The translations under genes and the position numbers were made by a program. From JAFTYO01 sp045613125 (GTDB lineage: Bacteria; Pseudomonadota; Alphaproteobacteria; RF32; CAG-239), in NCBI GenBank assembly GCA_045613125.1, contig JAZLAM010000022.1, positions 124,001 to 188,000 on the forward strand: DNA of 64,000 nucleotides. The letters are read 5' to 3'. Below, one piece after another: positions 43,701-53,098 of this stretch. The number at the start of each line of letters is the position of its first letter. The stretch's first letter is position 1. The notes beneath the pieces were generated by a model. It had not been told where the DNA came from. It was given only the letters and a program-made list of their open reading frames with translations, and ran no database searches.

Positions 43701-44953
43701 CTGATTACTTCTTCTAAAATATCCCAAACTTCCGGACGTTCTTTTTCAACCATACGTTTTGCTTGTTTAATGGTTGTTGCGTGTCCGTATAATTCTAATT
43801 TAGAATATACAAACGGTTTGAACAACTCAAGTGCCATTTTCTTAGGCAAACCACATTGTTGAAGCTTAAGTTCCGGACCTACGGTAATAACCGAACGACC
43901 TGAATAGTCAACACGTTTACCAAGTAAGTTTTGACGGAAACGACCTTGCTTACCTTTTAACATATCTGACAATGATTTTAACGGACGCTTACTTGTACCT
44001 GTAATTGCACGAGCACGTCTACCATTATCAAACAAAGCATCAACAGATTCTTGGAGCATTCTTTTTTCGTTTCTAACGATAATATCAGGAGCTCTTAACT
44101 CCAACAAACGTTTCAAACGATTATTACGGTTGATTACACGACGATACAAATCGTTCAAATCAGATGTTGCAAAACGACCACCATCTAATGGGACGAGCGG
44201 ACGTAATTCCGGCGGAATAACAGGAAGAACCGTTAACACCATCCATTCCGGTTTTGTATTTGATTCAATAAATGATTCAACAATTTTTAAACGTTTTACA
44301 AGCTTTTTACGTTTTGCTTCAGAATTTGTTTCTTTTAAATCAGCTCGCATAACCGCGCGTTCTGTTTCCAAGTCGATATTTGCTAAAATTTCACGTAAAG
44401 CTTCAGCACCAATACCGGCTCTGAACGAATCTTCGCCATATTTATCTATTGCATCTAAATATTCGTCTTCTGTTAAGAGCTGATTGATATTCAAATCTGT
44501 AAGACCGGGTTCAATCACAATGTATTTTTCAAAATACAAAACACTCTCAAGCTGTTTCATCGGAATATCGGTTAACATTGAAATACGGCTCGGAAGTGAT
44601 TTTAAGAACCAAATATGAGCAACAGGAGCTGCCAACTCAATATGTCCCATTCTTTCACGACGAACTTTTGATAAAGTTACTTCAACACCGCACTTTTCAC
44701 AAACGATACCGCGATATTTCATTCTTTTATATTTTCCGCACAAACATTCATAGTCTTTTACAGGACCAAAAATACGTGCGCAGAACAAACCATCACGTTC
44801 AGGCTTAAATGTACGATAGTTAATGGTCTCAGGTTTTTTAACTTCACCATATGACCAAGAACGAATTTGTTCAGGAGAAGCAATAGAGATTTTGATCTCA
44901 TCAAAAGACTCTTCAGCTACTTGCTGACCCATAAATTTCATTATATCATTCAT
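40787..44953 (-). CDS. rpoC: RNA polymerase beta' subunit
   Basis: The 1388-residue largest catalytic subunit of RNA polymerase. The N-terminal zinc site (C70, C72, C85, C88 in CLCGKYKRMKYRGIVCEKCG), the bridge to the active site with NADFDGD near 459-465 (three magnesium-binding aspartates), the second zinc site around CDCEHGVCAACYG, and the trigger-loop region TQLTMRTFHIGG are all present. AAGGAG precedes the ATG. It starts 20 bases after rpoB. No frameshift or insertion is seen. Confidence 0.99.
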   Translation of the reverse strand: MNDIMKFMGQQVAEESFDEIKISIASPEQIRSWSYGEVKKPETINYRTFKPERDGLFCARIFGPVKDYECLCGKYKRMKYRGIVCEKCGVEVTLSKVRRERMGHIELAAPVAHIWFLKSLPSRISMLTDIPMKQLESVLYFEKYIVIEPGLTDLNINQLLTEDEYLDAIDKYGEDSFRAGIGAEALREILANIDLETERAVMRADLKETNSEAKRKKLVKRLKIVESFIESNTKPEWMVLTVLPVIPPELRPLVPLDGGRFATSDLNDLYRRVINRNNRLKRLLELRAPDIIVRNEKRMLQESVDALFDNGRRARAITGTSKRPLKSLSDMLKGKQGRFRQNLLGKRVDYSGRSVITVGPELKLQQCGLPKKMALELFKPFVYSKLELYGHATTIKQAKRMVEKERPEVWDILEEVIREHPVLLNRAPTLHRLGIQAFEPVLVEGKAIHLHPLVCTAFNADFDGDQMAVHVPLSIESQLEARVLMMSTNNILSPASGKPIIVPSQDMVLGIYYLSYEAEGVIGEGSIFADKDEVMLALDSKVVDLHAKIKCRLEYVDDNGETKYGLVETTPGRIIVSDILPKHPDVPFSIVNRLLKKKEISEIIDIVYRHCGQKETCIMVDKIMALGFQNACKAGISFGKDDLIVPDAKKDLIEETSKQVKEFEQQYQNGLITKGEKYNKVVDIWASCTDKIADEMMKNISKTEKGYINSVYMMAHSGARGSAAQMRQLAGMRGLMAKPSGEIIEQPIISNFKEGLTVSEYFNSTHGARKGLADTALKTANSGYLTRRLVDVAQDVVITETNCGTERGIIVRPVVDGGNVIVSIGDRILGRTIQEDIVHPETGEVLIQRGKLIDENDAELVEKAGVEQVKIRSVLTCDCEHGVCAACYGRDLARGTPVNIGEAVGVIAAQSIGEPGTQLTMRTFHIGGAASKSAEQSSVEVPFAGVLKLENKHTVTDSEGNLIVLSRNCDIVIEDAQGREKSRHHIPYGTKVLVSEGAKVKKGQKVAEWDPFTIPVISEKAGSAQLVDLINNVSVKENMDETTGIVSKVVIDWHSGASSNANLKPSIVLKDAKGKPVNFDNGKEARYYLSVDAVLTVDNGTEVKVGDVIARIPRESSKTKDITGGLPRVAELFEARHPKDQAIISDVDGMVEFGKDYKAKQRISVVPSKGEPIEYLIPKGRHLVVQDGDIVKKGDLLVEGTPAPHDILRVLGVEKLAEYLVKEVQDVYRLQGVKINDKHIEVIVSQMLKKVEVTVPGDTTFLVGEQVDRDVFELENEKVMKENGVPAQADPVLLGITKASLQTKSFISAASFQETTRVLTEAAVSGKVDKLYGLKENVIVGRLIPAGTGTVLRSLKRVAAQNDKEILAQREEASNAQIEVMMTADEEA

Positions 44954-44973
44954 ATTTATATTACTCCTTATCC

Positions 44974-47900
44974 TTAAACTTCTTCATTCAACATTTCAAC
45001 GTTAAGACACAAAGACTTCATTTCTTTTACCAAAACGTTAAATGATTCCGGAACACCTGTATCAAAGGTGTCTTCACCGCGAATGATAGCTTCGTAAACT
45101 TTTGTTCTGCCGTTTACATCGTCAGATTTAACTGTAAGCATTTCTTGCAAGGTGTAAGCTGCACCATAAGCTTGTAATGCCCACACTTCCATCTCACCGA
45201 AACGTTGACCACCGAATTGAGCTTTACCGCCCAAAGGTTGTTGTGTAACAAGTGAGTATGGACCAACTGAACGAGCGTGCATTTTTTCATCAACGATGTG
45301 GTGAAGTTTAATCATATAGATAATACCGACCGTAACCTTACGATCAAATTTTTCACCTGTACGACCATCATATAAGTCAATCTGACCTGATGTCGGTAAA
45401 CCTGCCATTTCAAGCATATGGTTAATATCATCACCATTTGCGCCATCAAATACCGGAGTAGCCATAGGAATACCGTTTTTAAGATTAGAAACAAGTTCCA
45501 TCTTTTCTTCGTTATTTAAGGGTTCAATTTCAGCTTTATACTGTTTTTCACCATAGATTTCTTTTAAACGTGCGTTTAATTCTTCAATGGTCTTTTCACC
45601 TTTTTTATACTGTTCGCAAAGTTCATCAAGTTGTTTACCGAGTTCTTTTGCCGCCCAACCAAGGTGAGTTTCCAAAATTTGTCCCACGTTCATACGTGAT
45701 GGCACACCAAGTGGGTTTAACACGATATCAACCGGTGTACCGTCTTCCATGTATGGCATATCTTGTAATGGCAACACGCGTGAAACAGTACCTTTGTTAC
45801 CATGACGTCCGGCCATCTTATCACCGGTTTGCATTTTACGTTTGGTAGCAATAAATACTTTAACCATTTTCAATACGCCTGGCAACAAATCATCACCACG
45901 TTGAACTTTTTCAACTTTATTGTCAAAGTGTTTATGAACTTTTGCTACACGTTCATCAAAAGCAGCTGTAAATTCTTCAATTTCAGTCATTGCTTTTTCA
46001 TCTTTAACAACAATTTTGCGCCATTGTGAAGACGGAAGTAAATCTAACATTTCTTCAGTTAATGTTGCTTTTTTCTCAATTGGTTTTGGAGCATCAACAA
46101 CTGTTTGACCGACAAGCATTGCTTTTAATCTTGCATCAAATGAACGACGAACAATTGCAATTTCGTCATCACGGTCTTTAGCAAGTTGTGAAATTTCTTG
46201 TTGTTCAATTGAAAGTGCACGTTCATCTTTTTCTACACCACGACGTGAGAATACATGAACATCTACAACAACACCTTCAATACCCGGTTGCACTCTTAAT
46301 GATGTATCACGAACATCACTTGCTTTTTCGCCAAAGATTGCTCGTAACAATTTCTCTTCCGGAGTAACCGGAGATTCACCTTTTGGTGTAACCTTACCAA
46401 CCAAGATATCACCAGCCTTAACTTCAGCACCGATGTATACAATACCTGCTTCATCTAAGTTACGGAGAGCTTCTTCACCAACGTTTGGAATATCACGAGT
46501 AATTTCTTCTTGTCCGAGTTTTGTATCACGTGCCATAACTTCAAATTCTTCAATATGAAGTGAAGTTAAAACATCATCACGAGAAATTCTCTCAGAAAGC
46601 AAAATAGCATCCTCATAGTTCAAACCGTTCCAAGGCATAAATGCAACTAAAACGTTCTTACCTAATGCCAACTCACCCATATCTGTACACGGACCGTCTG
46701 CAATAATGTCACCAGCTTTAATTTTGTCGCCTACTTTAACTAACGGAACTTGGTTAATACAGGTATTTTGGTTTGAACGACGGAATTTTTGTAAACGATA
46801 GATTTCAACACCAACGCTGTTTGCATGTTTATCATCTGATCTGATAACAATACGATTTGCGTCAACCGAATCTACCACACCGTCATATTTTGCAACCAAT
46901 GTAGCACCTGAATCTTTAGCAACGGTTGCCTCAATACCTGTACCGACAAGAGGAGCTTCAGAACGAAGCAAAGGCACACCTTGACGTTGCATGTTTGATC
47001 CCATCAATGCACGGTTTGCGTCGTCGTTTTCCAAGAATGGAATAAGAGCTGTAGCAACCGATACAAGCTGTTTTGGTGATACGTCAATAAAATTAATTTC
47101 CGAAGGTTCTGCAAAAATAACATCACCTGCTTTACGACAAGCAATCATATCATTTTCAAAATGACCGTCTTCTTTAACTTTTGCATTTGCCTCAGCAATG
47201 ATAAATTTGCCTTCCTCATCTGCAGAAAGATAAACAACATCAGATGTAACAACACCATCAACAACCTTACGATACGGACATTCAATAAAACCATATTTAT
47301 TGATACGTGCATATGTAGAAAGTGAGTTAATCAAACCGATGTTCGGACCTTCAGGAGTTTCAATCGGACAAATACGACCATAGTGTGTAGGATGTACGTC
47401 ACGAACTTCAAAACCTGCTCTGTCACGAGATAAACCACCGGGACCTAATGCAGATAAACGACGTTTGTGAGTAATTTCTGACAACGGGTTATTCTGATCC
47501 ATAAACTGTGAAAGTTGTGAAGAACCGAAAAATTCTCTGATAACGGCAGCAATCGGTTTAGCATTAACTAAATCTTGCGGTTTAACATTATTAAGAACTT
47601 CTGCGCTCATTTTTTCTCTGATTGCTCTTTCCATTCTTAATAAACCCATACGATATTGGTTTTCCATCAATTCGCCAACAGAACGAACACGACGATTACC
47701 TAAGTGGTCGATATCATCAACTTCACCTTTACCATCTCGAAGTTCAATCATATGTTTAACTACGCGCAAGATATCATCCTTACGTAATGTACGATATGTA
47801 TCCGGAGCATCCTCAAATGGGATATCCATTGCCAAATTCATTTTTACACGGCCGACCGATGACAAATCATAACGTTCTTCATCAAAAAACAATGCTTTAA

Positions 47901-49140
47901 ATAACTGATATGAAGCATCTAGTGTAGCCGGTTCACCCGGACGCATAACACGATAAATATCAAGTAAAGCTTCTTCACGACAATGATTTTTATCTGCTTC
48001 TAAAGTGTTACGAATGTATGGACCTACATTAACACCATCTATATACAAGATGCTCAATTCTTTTATTTTTGCTTCAGCAATTTTATCAAGTAATTCTTCA
48101 TTTAATTCAGCACCTGCATCTGCAATAACTTCGCCTGTCTTAGCATCAACCAATGCTTTACCGATAAATTTACCATAAAGCTGTTCTTTGGCAACCTGAT
48201 AATATTCCAAACCTTCTTCAACTAACTTATTAGCATTTCTAGGTGTTATTTTTTTACCTTGTTCCCAAACAACTTTTCCGGTTTTAGCATCAACTAAATC
48301 AAAATCAAATTTAACACCTTTCATACGAGCCGGGTTAAATTTCACTTTCCAAGCCTTTTTATTAGCAACATATTCATCTGACTCATAGAAGTAATTTAAA
48401 ATTTCTTCTTTATCCATTCCCTTAATTTCTTCTGCAGGGACTTTTTCACCGGCTTTAATTCTTTCTTCCGTTTCTTTAGAATATAAAGAATATAAAATTG
48501 ATGTCACAGGTAACTTACGGCGGCGGTCGATACGAGCATATACTAAATCTTTAGCATCAAACTCAAAATCAAGCCATGAACCACGATAAGGAATAATACG
48601 AGCGGCAAATAAATATTTACCGGAAGACATTGTTTTACCTTTATCATGATCAAAGAACACACCCGGTGAACGATGCATTTGAGAAACAACAACACGTTCT
48701 GTTCCGTTAAAGATAAATGTACCTTTTTCTGTCATGAGCGGAATATCACCCATGTAAACATCTTGTTCTTTAACATCATGAACAGATTTAGTACCTGTTG
48801 CTTCGTCTATATCCCAAACAATAAGACGTAATGTTGCTTTAATAGGCGCAGCATATGTTAAATCGCGCTTTAAACATTCATCCACATCATATTTAGGTTC
48901 TTCAAGCTCGTATTTTACAAAATCAAGCTCACCGTTACCTGAAAAATCTTTAATCGGGAAAATAGATTTGAAAACCTCTTCCAAACCGAATTCACAGTGT
49001 TGTCCGTAATTATCAACATTATTGATAAAGCTGGAATAAGAACCGGTTTGAACCTCAATCAAACTTGGCATATCAATAACAGCATCAATTTTGCCAAAGT
49101 TCTTTCTTACACGTTTTTTGCTCGTATAAGATTCTTTCAT
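44974..49140 (-). CDS. rpoB: RNA polymerase beta subunit
   Basis: The 1388-residue beta subunit. Recognisable are the rifampicin-pocket segment around SQLSQFMDQNNPLSEITHKR followed by RRLSALGPGGL near residues 525-555, ETPEGPNIGLI, the active-site lysines in KMAGRHGNKG, and the C-terminal MEVWALQAYGAAYTLQEML. Residues lining the rifampicin pocket look wild type by eye. AAGGAT precedes the ATG. It is preceded by a 266-base leader with hairpins and by an unknown gene, not by rplL as is usual. Confidence 0.99.
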   Translation of the reverse strand: MKESYTSKKRVRKNFGKIDAVIDMPSLIEVQTGSYSSFINNVDNYGQHCEFGLEEVFKSIFPIKDFSGNGELDFVKYELEEPKYDVDECLKRDLTYAAPIKATLRLIVWDIDEATGTKSVHDVKEQDVYMGDIPLMTEKGTFIFNGTERVVVSQMHRSPGVFFDHDKGKTMSSGKYLFAARIIPYRGSWLDFEFDAKDLVYARIDRRRKLPVTSILYSLYSKETEERIKAGEKVPAEEIKGMDKEEILNYFYESDEYVANKKAWKVKFNPARMKGVKFDFDLVDAKTGKVVWEQGKKITPRNANKLVEEGLEYYQVAKEQLYGKFIGKALVDAKTGEVIADAGAELNEELLDKIAEAKIKELSILYIDGVNVGPYIRNTLEADKNHCREEALLDIYRVMRPGEPATLDASYQLFKALFFDEERYDLSSVGRVKMNLAMDIPFEDAPDTYRTLRKDDILRVVKHMIELRDGKGEVDDIDHLGNRRVRSVGELMENQYRMGLLRMERAIREKMSAEVLNNVKPQDLVNAKPIAAVIREFFGSSQLSQFMDQNNPLSEITHKRRLSALGPGGLSRDRAGFEVRDVHPTHYGRICPIETPEGPNIGLINSLSTYARINKYGFIECPYRKVVDGVVTSDVVYLSADEEGKFIIAEANAKVKEDGHFENDMIACRKAGDVIFAEPSEINFIDVSPKQLVSVATALIPFLENDDANRALMGSNMQRQGVPLLRSEAPLVGTGIEATVAKDSGATLVAKYDGVVDSVDANRIVIRSDDKHANSVGVEIYRLQKFRRSNQNTCINQVPLVKVGDKIKAGDIIADGPCTDMGELALGKNVLVAFMPWNGLNYEDAILLSERISRDDVLTSLHIEEFEVMARDTKLGQEEITRDIPNVGEEALRNLDEAGIVYIGAEVKAGDILVGKVTPKGESPVTPEEKLLRAIFGEKASDVRDTSLRVQPGIEGVVVDVHVFSRRGVEKDERALSIEQQEISQLAKDRDDEIAIVRRSFDARLKAMLVGQTVVDAPKPIEKKATLTEEMLDLLPSSQWRKIVVKDEKAMTEIEEFTAAFDERVAKVHKHFDNKVEKVQRGDDLLPGVLKMVKVFIATKRKMQTGDKMAGRHGNKGTVSRVLPLQDMPYMEDGTPVDIVLNPLGVPSRMNVGQILETHLGWAAKELGKQLDELCEQYKKGEKTIEELNARLKEIYGEKQYKAEIEPLNNEEKMELVSNLKNGIPMATPVFDGANGDDINHMLEMAGLPTSGQIDLYDGRTGEKFDRKVTVGIIYMIKLHHIVDEKMHARSVGPYSLVTQQPLGGKAQFGGQRFGEMEVWALQAYGAAYTLQEMLTVKSDDVNGRTKVYEAIIRGEDTFDTGVPESFNVLVKEMKSLCLNVEMLNEEV

Positions 49141-49406
49141 TTTGCTTTTATCCTTCTTTGGTTAAAATCTGTAAACCATACTATCAGCCTTATTTTTCGG
49201 CAGCTACCCGAAACAAAGCTAAACCCCGTATACAGATGGTTAATATAAAAAAACGTTTTCTCACACACGAATCGCCCGAACCACTAGGCATTGCGCCAAA
49301 CTCGGGACCAATTCACCAAATAATTAGTCAATTAAACTGGCAATTTTCTACACTATTTATTATTTAAAATCAAGAAAAATTTTACCTAAAAAGCATAGAT
49401 TTAACA
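49141..49406 (-). promoter_or_regulatory. rpoB upstream region with two hairpins, candidate structured leader
   Basis: This 266-base interval upstream of rpoB has two inverted repeats. Nearer the gene, TTTCGG / CCGAAA (49195-49200 with 49208-49213) encloses a 7-base loop. Further up is a nested stem, CCCGA with TCGGG (49275-49279 with 49302-49306) enclosing GGC with GCC. Neither is followed by a T-run, so they are not simple terminators. No convincing promoter pair was found; a TTGACT lies at 49324-49329 on the minus strand. No open frame with a start signal is present. Confidence 0.5.
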
Positions 49407-50072
49407 TTAGTTTAACAAGCTAAGTGTGTTTTTTTGCAACATTTTTATTCTATCATAATCTGAAACCGAATTTATTTGTTCATATAGTGATAAAAGTTGT
49501 TCACATATATACAATGTATTTTTACACTTTTCTAAAAATGAAATATTTTCATAAATTACATAATTTAACGCATTTTCTAAATATTGAGATTGTAATTTTA
49601 TATCATCGGTAGTATTAGCCAAGTTCACAAAAGCCTGTCTTTTCATATCGTCGTCTTCAAGCAATGCCATTTGTTCCAATGTTTTTCGCCAAGATTTCTC
49701 ATCTTGCAATTCAAGATATATGTGAGATACTTTTTCTAATATATTCTTTTTTTCTATGGTAGAATTTAAAAATTCAATAGCATTCTGATAATATTGCAAA
49801 GCATAAACATAATTCTCATTATTTATTTCAGAATTATTTTTTTCTAAAAAAATATCTCCAATATTATTATATGTCCAAAAAAGAACCTGATTTCTTTTCA
49901 AACTATCTTCTTCAACACATGTTTTTGAAGACGCACAATAATTTATTACTTCATTAAAAGCCAAAATCTTTTCATCATAATCTTTCAAATATTTTGCTTT
50001 TTCAAAAGCCATACGATATACTTTTATCAAATCTTGCGCTTTTTCAAATGGTTTCAGATGATGCTTGAGCAT
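49407..50072 (-). CDS. hypothetical helical protein, 221 aa
   Basis: A 221-residue protein, all helical by composition, with TPR-like spacing in places (YALQYYQNAIEFLN, KVSHIYLELQDEKSWRKTLE). No domain can be named with confidence. There is no signal peptide or membrane segment. GGAGATAATT precedes the ATG. It is downstream of the acylphosphatase gene with a 137-base gap and upstream of the rpoB leader on the same strand, so it may be the last member of the rarA-acyP run. Lysine- and asparagine-rich codon use fits the genome. Confidence 0.7.
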   Translation of the reverse strand: MLKHHLKPFEKAQDLIKVYRMAFEKAKYLKDYDEKILAFNEVINYCASSKTCVEEDSLKRNQVLFWTYNNIGDIFLEKNNSEINNENYVYALQYYQNAIEFLNSTIEKKNILEKVSHIYLELQDEKSWRKTLEQMALLEDDDMKRQAFVNLANTTDDIKLQSQYLENALNYVIYENISFLEKCKNTLYICEQLLSLYEQINSVSDYDRIKMLQKNTLSLLN

Positions 50073-50209
50073 AATTATCTCCTTGCACCAATTATTTTTT
50101 TATATAAGCGATAGTTTAATATTTTCAACATCAATTCTTCCTCTTGTTTACTGGATATAAATATGCCTGCAAACAAAGGAAAACAAGTCAATTTAACATA
50201 TTTTAAAGT

Positions 50210-50497
50210 TTATATACGTTCAAAAATTCCATCTTCGATGAGTGGCAAAAAATGATTGGTAACAGCCGGTTTGAAAACAATCTCATCTACACGAGCAAGC
50301 ATAGGACCTTGATAGCACTTTAAAACCATTTCCTCAATTTGCTTATCCTCTCCACACATCAAAACTTCTACACTGCCATCATCACAGTTTCTAACCCAAC
50401 CGGAAATATTTCCGATTGTTTTAGCTTCTTTTTCTGCCCAACGCCTAAAACCGACACCCTGGACTCTTCCTTTGATTTTTAAGTAAACTTCTTTCAT
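50210..50497 (-). CDS. acyP: acylphosphatase
   Basis: A 95-residue acylphosphatase that hydrolyses carboxyl-phosphate bonds. It has the phosphate-binding loop GRVQGVGFRRW at 10-20 with the catalytic R18, and SGWVRNCDDGSVEV at 32-45 with the catalytic N37. Length is normal. Its ATG overlaps the TGA of the ATP12 gene (ATGA), so translation is coupled. The C-terminus is slightly longer than in minimal members. Confidence 0.93.
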   Translation of the reverse strand: MKEVYLKIKGRVQGVGFRRWAEKEAKTIGNISGWVRNCDDGSVEVLMCGEDKQIEEMVLKCYQGPMLARVDEIVFKPAVTNHFLPLIEDGIFERI

Positions 50498-50994
50498 TTA
50501 AGCAAATATTGTTCAACCTGTTTAAGTGTAGCTTTTATACTATTTCTCCTTGCTTCAGCAATAGGTTCGGTGCCCCATTTATTTGCCTGATACAGTTCTT
50601 CCAATTCTGCAAGTTCAAAAGCCTGTTCAGCTGTAATTCTACCTTTTACAAGAGCTAAAGCCAGCAAAACCGAACGCATATTGAGAGATGCAATATAAAA
50701 TCCGCTCAATTCTTTCTCGGAAAGAGATGATATATACCTCTTAAGCTTCAATGAGGTATCCTTATTTTCAGGATAGTTATCTATTTCGGTTGTTTTCCTA
50801 AATTCACCATTAACTGTTTTATTTATCCAAAGCAAAATAGGAGACCATTTTTTTTCTTGTTCTTGTTGAACTTTTTTATCTGTACTCCAAAATAACAAAG
50901 CATCATTTAGTGAATAATCAACTAATTTATCTATTAATGCTTCTCTATTCTTATTTACATCTTTTTCTATTATATTCCAATCTTGTAATATCAT
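50494..50994 (-). CDS. ATP12-family F1-ATPase assembly chaperone
   Basis: A 166-residue protein resembling the C-terminal part of ATP12, the chaperone that binds the F1 alpha subunit during ATP synthase assembly in mitochondria and Alphaproteobacteria. The recognisable pieces are DYSLNDALLFWS, KKWSPILLWINKT, SLNMRSVLLALALVKGRITAEQAFELAELEELYQANKWG (diagnostic part: ALVKGRITAEQAFELAELEE) and the final helix. The N-terminal domain is reduced relative to about 230-260 residue members. It lies 2 bases after asmA and overlaps acyP. Presence of this family is a good alphaproteobacterial marker. Confidence 0.82.
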   Translation of the reverse strand: MILQDWNIIEKDVNKNREALIDKLVDYSLNDALLFWSTDKKVQQEQEKKWSPILLWINKTVNGEFRKTTEIDNYPENKDTSLKLKRYISSLSEKELSGFYIASLNMRSVLLALALVKGRITAEQAFELAELEELYQANKWGTEPIAEARRNSIKATLKQVEQYLLK

Positions 50995-50996
50995 AA

Positions 50997-53087
50997 TTAT
51001 TTTTTACCTGTTAAAATATTAATCACACCTTTAGCTGCACCGGTAATTAAATCAACACCTTCGCCAACCACATCTCTTGCCCCCTGATAAACGCCTTGAC
51101 CTGTTGCTTTAACTCCACTTGGAGCCGGAAACATTTTTTCATAAGAAGTTCCTTTTAATGCTGTATAACATGGATACTCATCAACATCTAACAATAGTTG
51201 GGAGCCTAAAAATGCCGGTCCGCCTGCGGCTACACCCACCACATTTTTTATAATAGATGAATTATCCAATGTTAAATATGGTTTTGAAACCGTACCTGAT
51301 ATCTTTAACATTGAAGAAATTGCTTGTGTAATGTTAGCATCTGAAATCTTACCGTTAAAAGGACGTATTGAAAAATCTATCTTATCGTTTTTCAAGTTTA
51401 CTGAACCATCACTGACTATTATTAATTTATTACTCTTAAAAGCAATTCCTTTTGGAAAAATAGCTTTTCCATTAGCTATATCGGTTCTGACAACAGCACA
51501 AGAAACATCTAATGTTTTATCAAGTTTTTGCAATTTTAATGAACTTAAAATTTGTGAAATAAGACCTCCGCTTAAATATTTCAAAGTTCCTGTCTGTATT
51601 TTAGAATCACCGACAATTGCTATAAATTGGCCATCTAAATTTTCAACAACAGATTGTAAATCTCTTCCTTTTGATGTTAAATTAATAAGTAAATCTGTAT
51701 TTCCGCCACTTGCAATTCCGAAATATTTATTATCCGTAATACTTAAAAATTTTAGAAAATCTTGTAAGACGATGTTTGTACCGTTTAAATTTACTTTAAA
51801 TTTATTAGAAGTATCTGCATTTATACTTCCCACCAAATTACCGCCACCTACTTGCATTTGTTTAATGTTAATGTTTGCATTACCCGAATTTATAACAACA
51901 TCTGTTTTTATGTTATCAAGCATAATATCTTTATTTACTATGAGTTTTCCGATATTTAATTCTATATTAGCATTTAATAAATTAAGCACGCTCAAATCAA
52001 TCTCGGTTGCAGGAACAAAAGTTGCCGCATGAGCTTTAGATATAATTGAAAAACGATCAGATGACGTTTTAATTTCACTAAATTTTAGCAAATCTATCAT
52101 ATCACTGTTAAGTGTTGCATTTATATCCGGTTTTTTACCGGATAAATTAGCTTTTACTACACCTTTTATCTCATTTGAAGCCACATTTAACGAACTCAAA
52201 TTCAATACAATATTTTGTAAATCACCTTGCGCATTAGCTTTAAGATTGATAGAAGGAGCACCAAAATTTCCGGACGGGTTGACAAGCGTTAAATTTGCAT
52301 CATACCCTATATTTGTAAGCAAATTTGATAATATTGCATCTACTTTTGCTGTAACACCAAAAGCTTTAACATCAGCTTTTAACAGATATTTTGACGTATT
52401 TTGCAGAATAGAATTAATAGAGCCTGCAACAATATCTGCTTTAATTTCTTCATTGTTATAAACCACATCAATATCAGCTGATATTTCACTATCTACACCT
52501 TCTGATGTTAAGCCGATTTGCTTAATCTTAAGCTCATGTATCGATTTTGTTTTTAAATCTTGATATAAAACTATACCATTTTCTATTTTAAAACTTTTCG
52601 CAACAACTGATGCTATAGCCACACCTTTTGCAACATCTTTTTCTGATATTGTATTTTTACTTTCCTTTACTTCGCCAGTTTTTTTATATTTTACAAATTC
52701 CCAGTTTGGAACACCTTTTTCATTTATAGTAAGGTAAACCTTAGGCTCTATCAAATGAATTTTATCTATAACAATTTCTTTTTTTAACAATGGTAATATA
52801 GAAAAAGCGACATCAATTGTCTTAGCTTCTACCATATTAGGTTCTTTTGCCCAAGTTGCATTCGAAAATCTTACATCATTTAACTCTATTGTCGGAACTA
52901 AAGAAATTTTTAAACCTGCATTACCTTTGATTGAAAGTTGTCTTCCTGTCTGATCATAGACAATTTGCGTAATTTGATTTTTATATTTATTTAAATCAAA
53001 TGTTTTTAAAAACACTGTTATCGCAACGATGCATACAATAACAACAAGCAAAATCGCCCATAAAGCAATTTTAAAAAATTTCTTCAT
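50997..53087 (-). CDS. AsmA family envelope protein
   Basis: A 696-residue protein with an N-terminal membrane anchor (about 5-27) and a long periplasmic region. The N-terminal AsmA block is clear: LKTFDLNKYKNQITQIVYDQ, TGRQLSIKGNAGLKISLVPT, LNDVRFSNATWAKEPNMVEA. A C-terminal AsmA-like domain (about 440-640) follows, with FLKFLSITDNKYFGIASGGN and LQSVVENLDGQFIAIVGDSKI. AsmA-like proteins bridge the periplasm and are linked to phospholipid transport and outer-membrane homeostasis. It lies 11 bases after rluC and 2 before the ATP12 gene. Confidence 0.9.
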   Translation of the reverse strand: MKKFFKIALWAILLVVIVCIVAITVFLKTFDLNKYKNQITQIVYDQTGRQLSIKGNAGLKISLVPTIELNDVRFSNATWAKEPNMVEAKTIDVAFSILPLLKKEIVIDKIHLIEPKVYLTINEKGVPNWEFVKYKKTGEVKESKNTISEKDVAKGVAIASVVAKSFKIENGIVLYQDLKTKSIHELKIKQIGLTSEGVDSEISADIDVVYNNEEIKADIVAGSINSILQNTSKYLLKADVKAFGVTAKVDAILSNLLTNIGYDANLTLVNPSGNFGAPSINLKANAQGDLQNIVLNLSSLNVASNEIKGVVKANLSGKKPDINATLNSDMIDLLKFSEIKTSSDRFSIISKAHAATFVPATEIDLSVLNLLNANIELNIGKLIVNKDIMLDNIKTDVVINSGNANINIKQMQVGGGNLVGSINADTSNKFKVNLNGTNIVLQDFLKFLSITDNKYFGIASGGNTDLLINLTSKGRDLQSVVENLDGQFIAIVGDSKIQTGTLKYLSGGLISQILSSLKLQKLDKTLDVSCAVVRTDIANGKAIFPKGIAFKSNKLIIVSDGSVNLKNDKIDFSIRPFNGKISDANITQAISSMLKISGTVSKPYLTLDNSSIIKNVVGVAAGGPAFLGSQLLLDVDEYPCYTALKGTSYEKMFPAPSGVKATGQGVYQGARDVVGEGVDLITGAAKGVINILTGKK

Positions 53088-53098
53088 TTTTATTTCTC

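Noticed and set aside
40787..49140. rpoB and rpoC products have exactly the same length (1388 residues)
   Set aside because: The sequences are unrelated to each other and each matches its own family; the equal length is chance.
51331..52032. A 233-codon open frame on the plus strand opposite asmA
   Set aside because: It is antisense to a well-supported AsmA gene, has no ribosome binding site and a composition expected from reading the complementary strand of AT-rich coding DNA.
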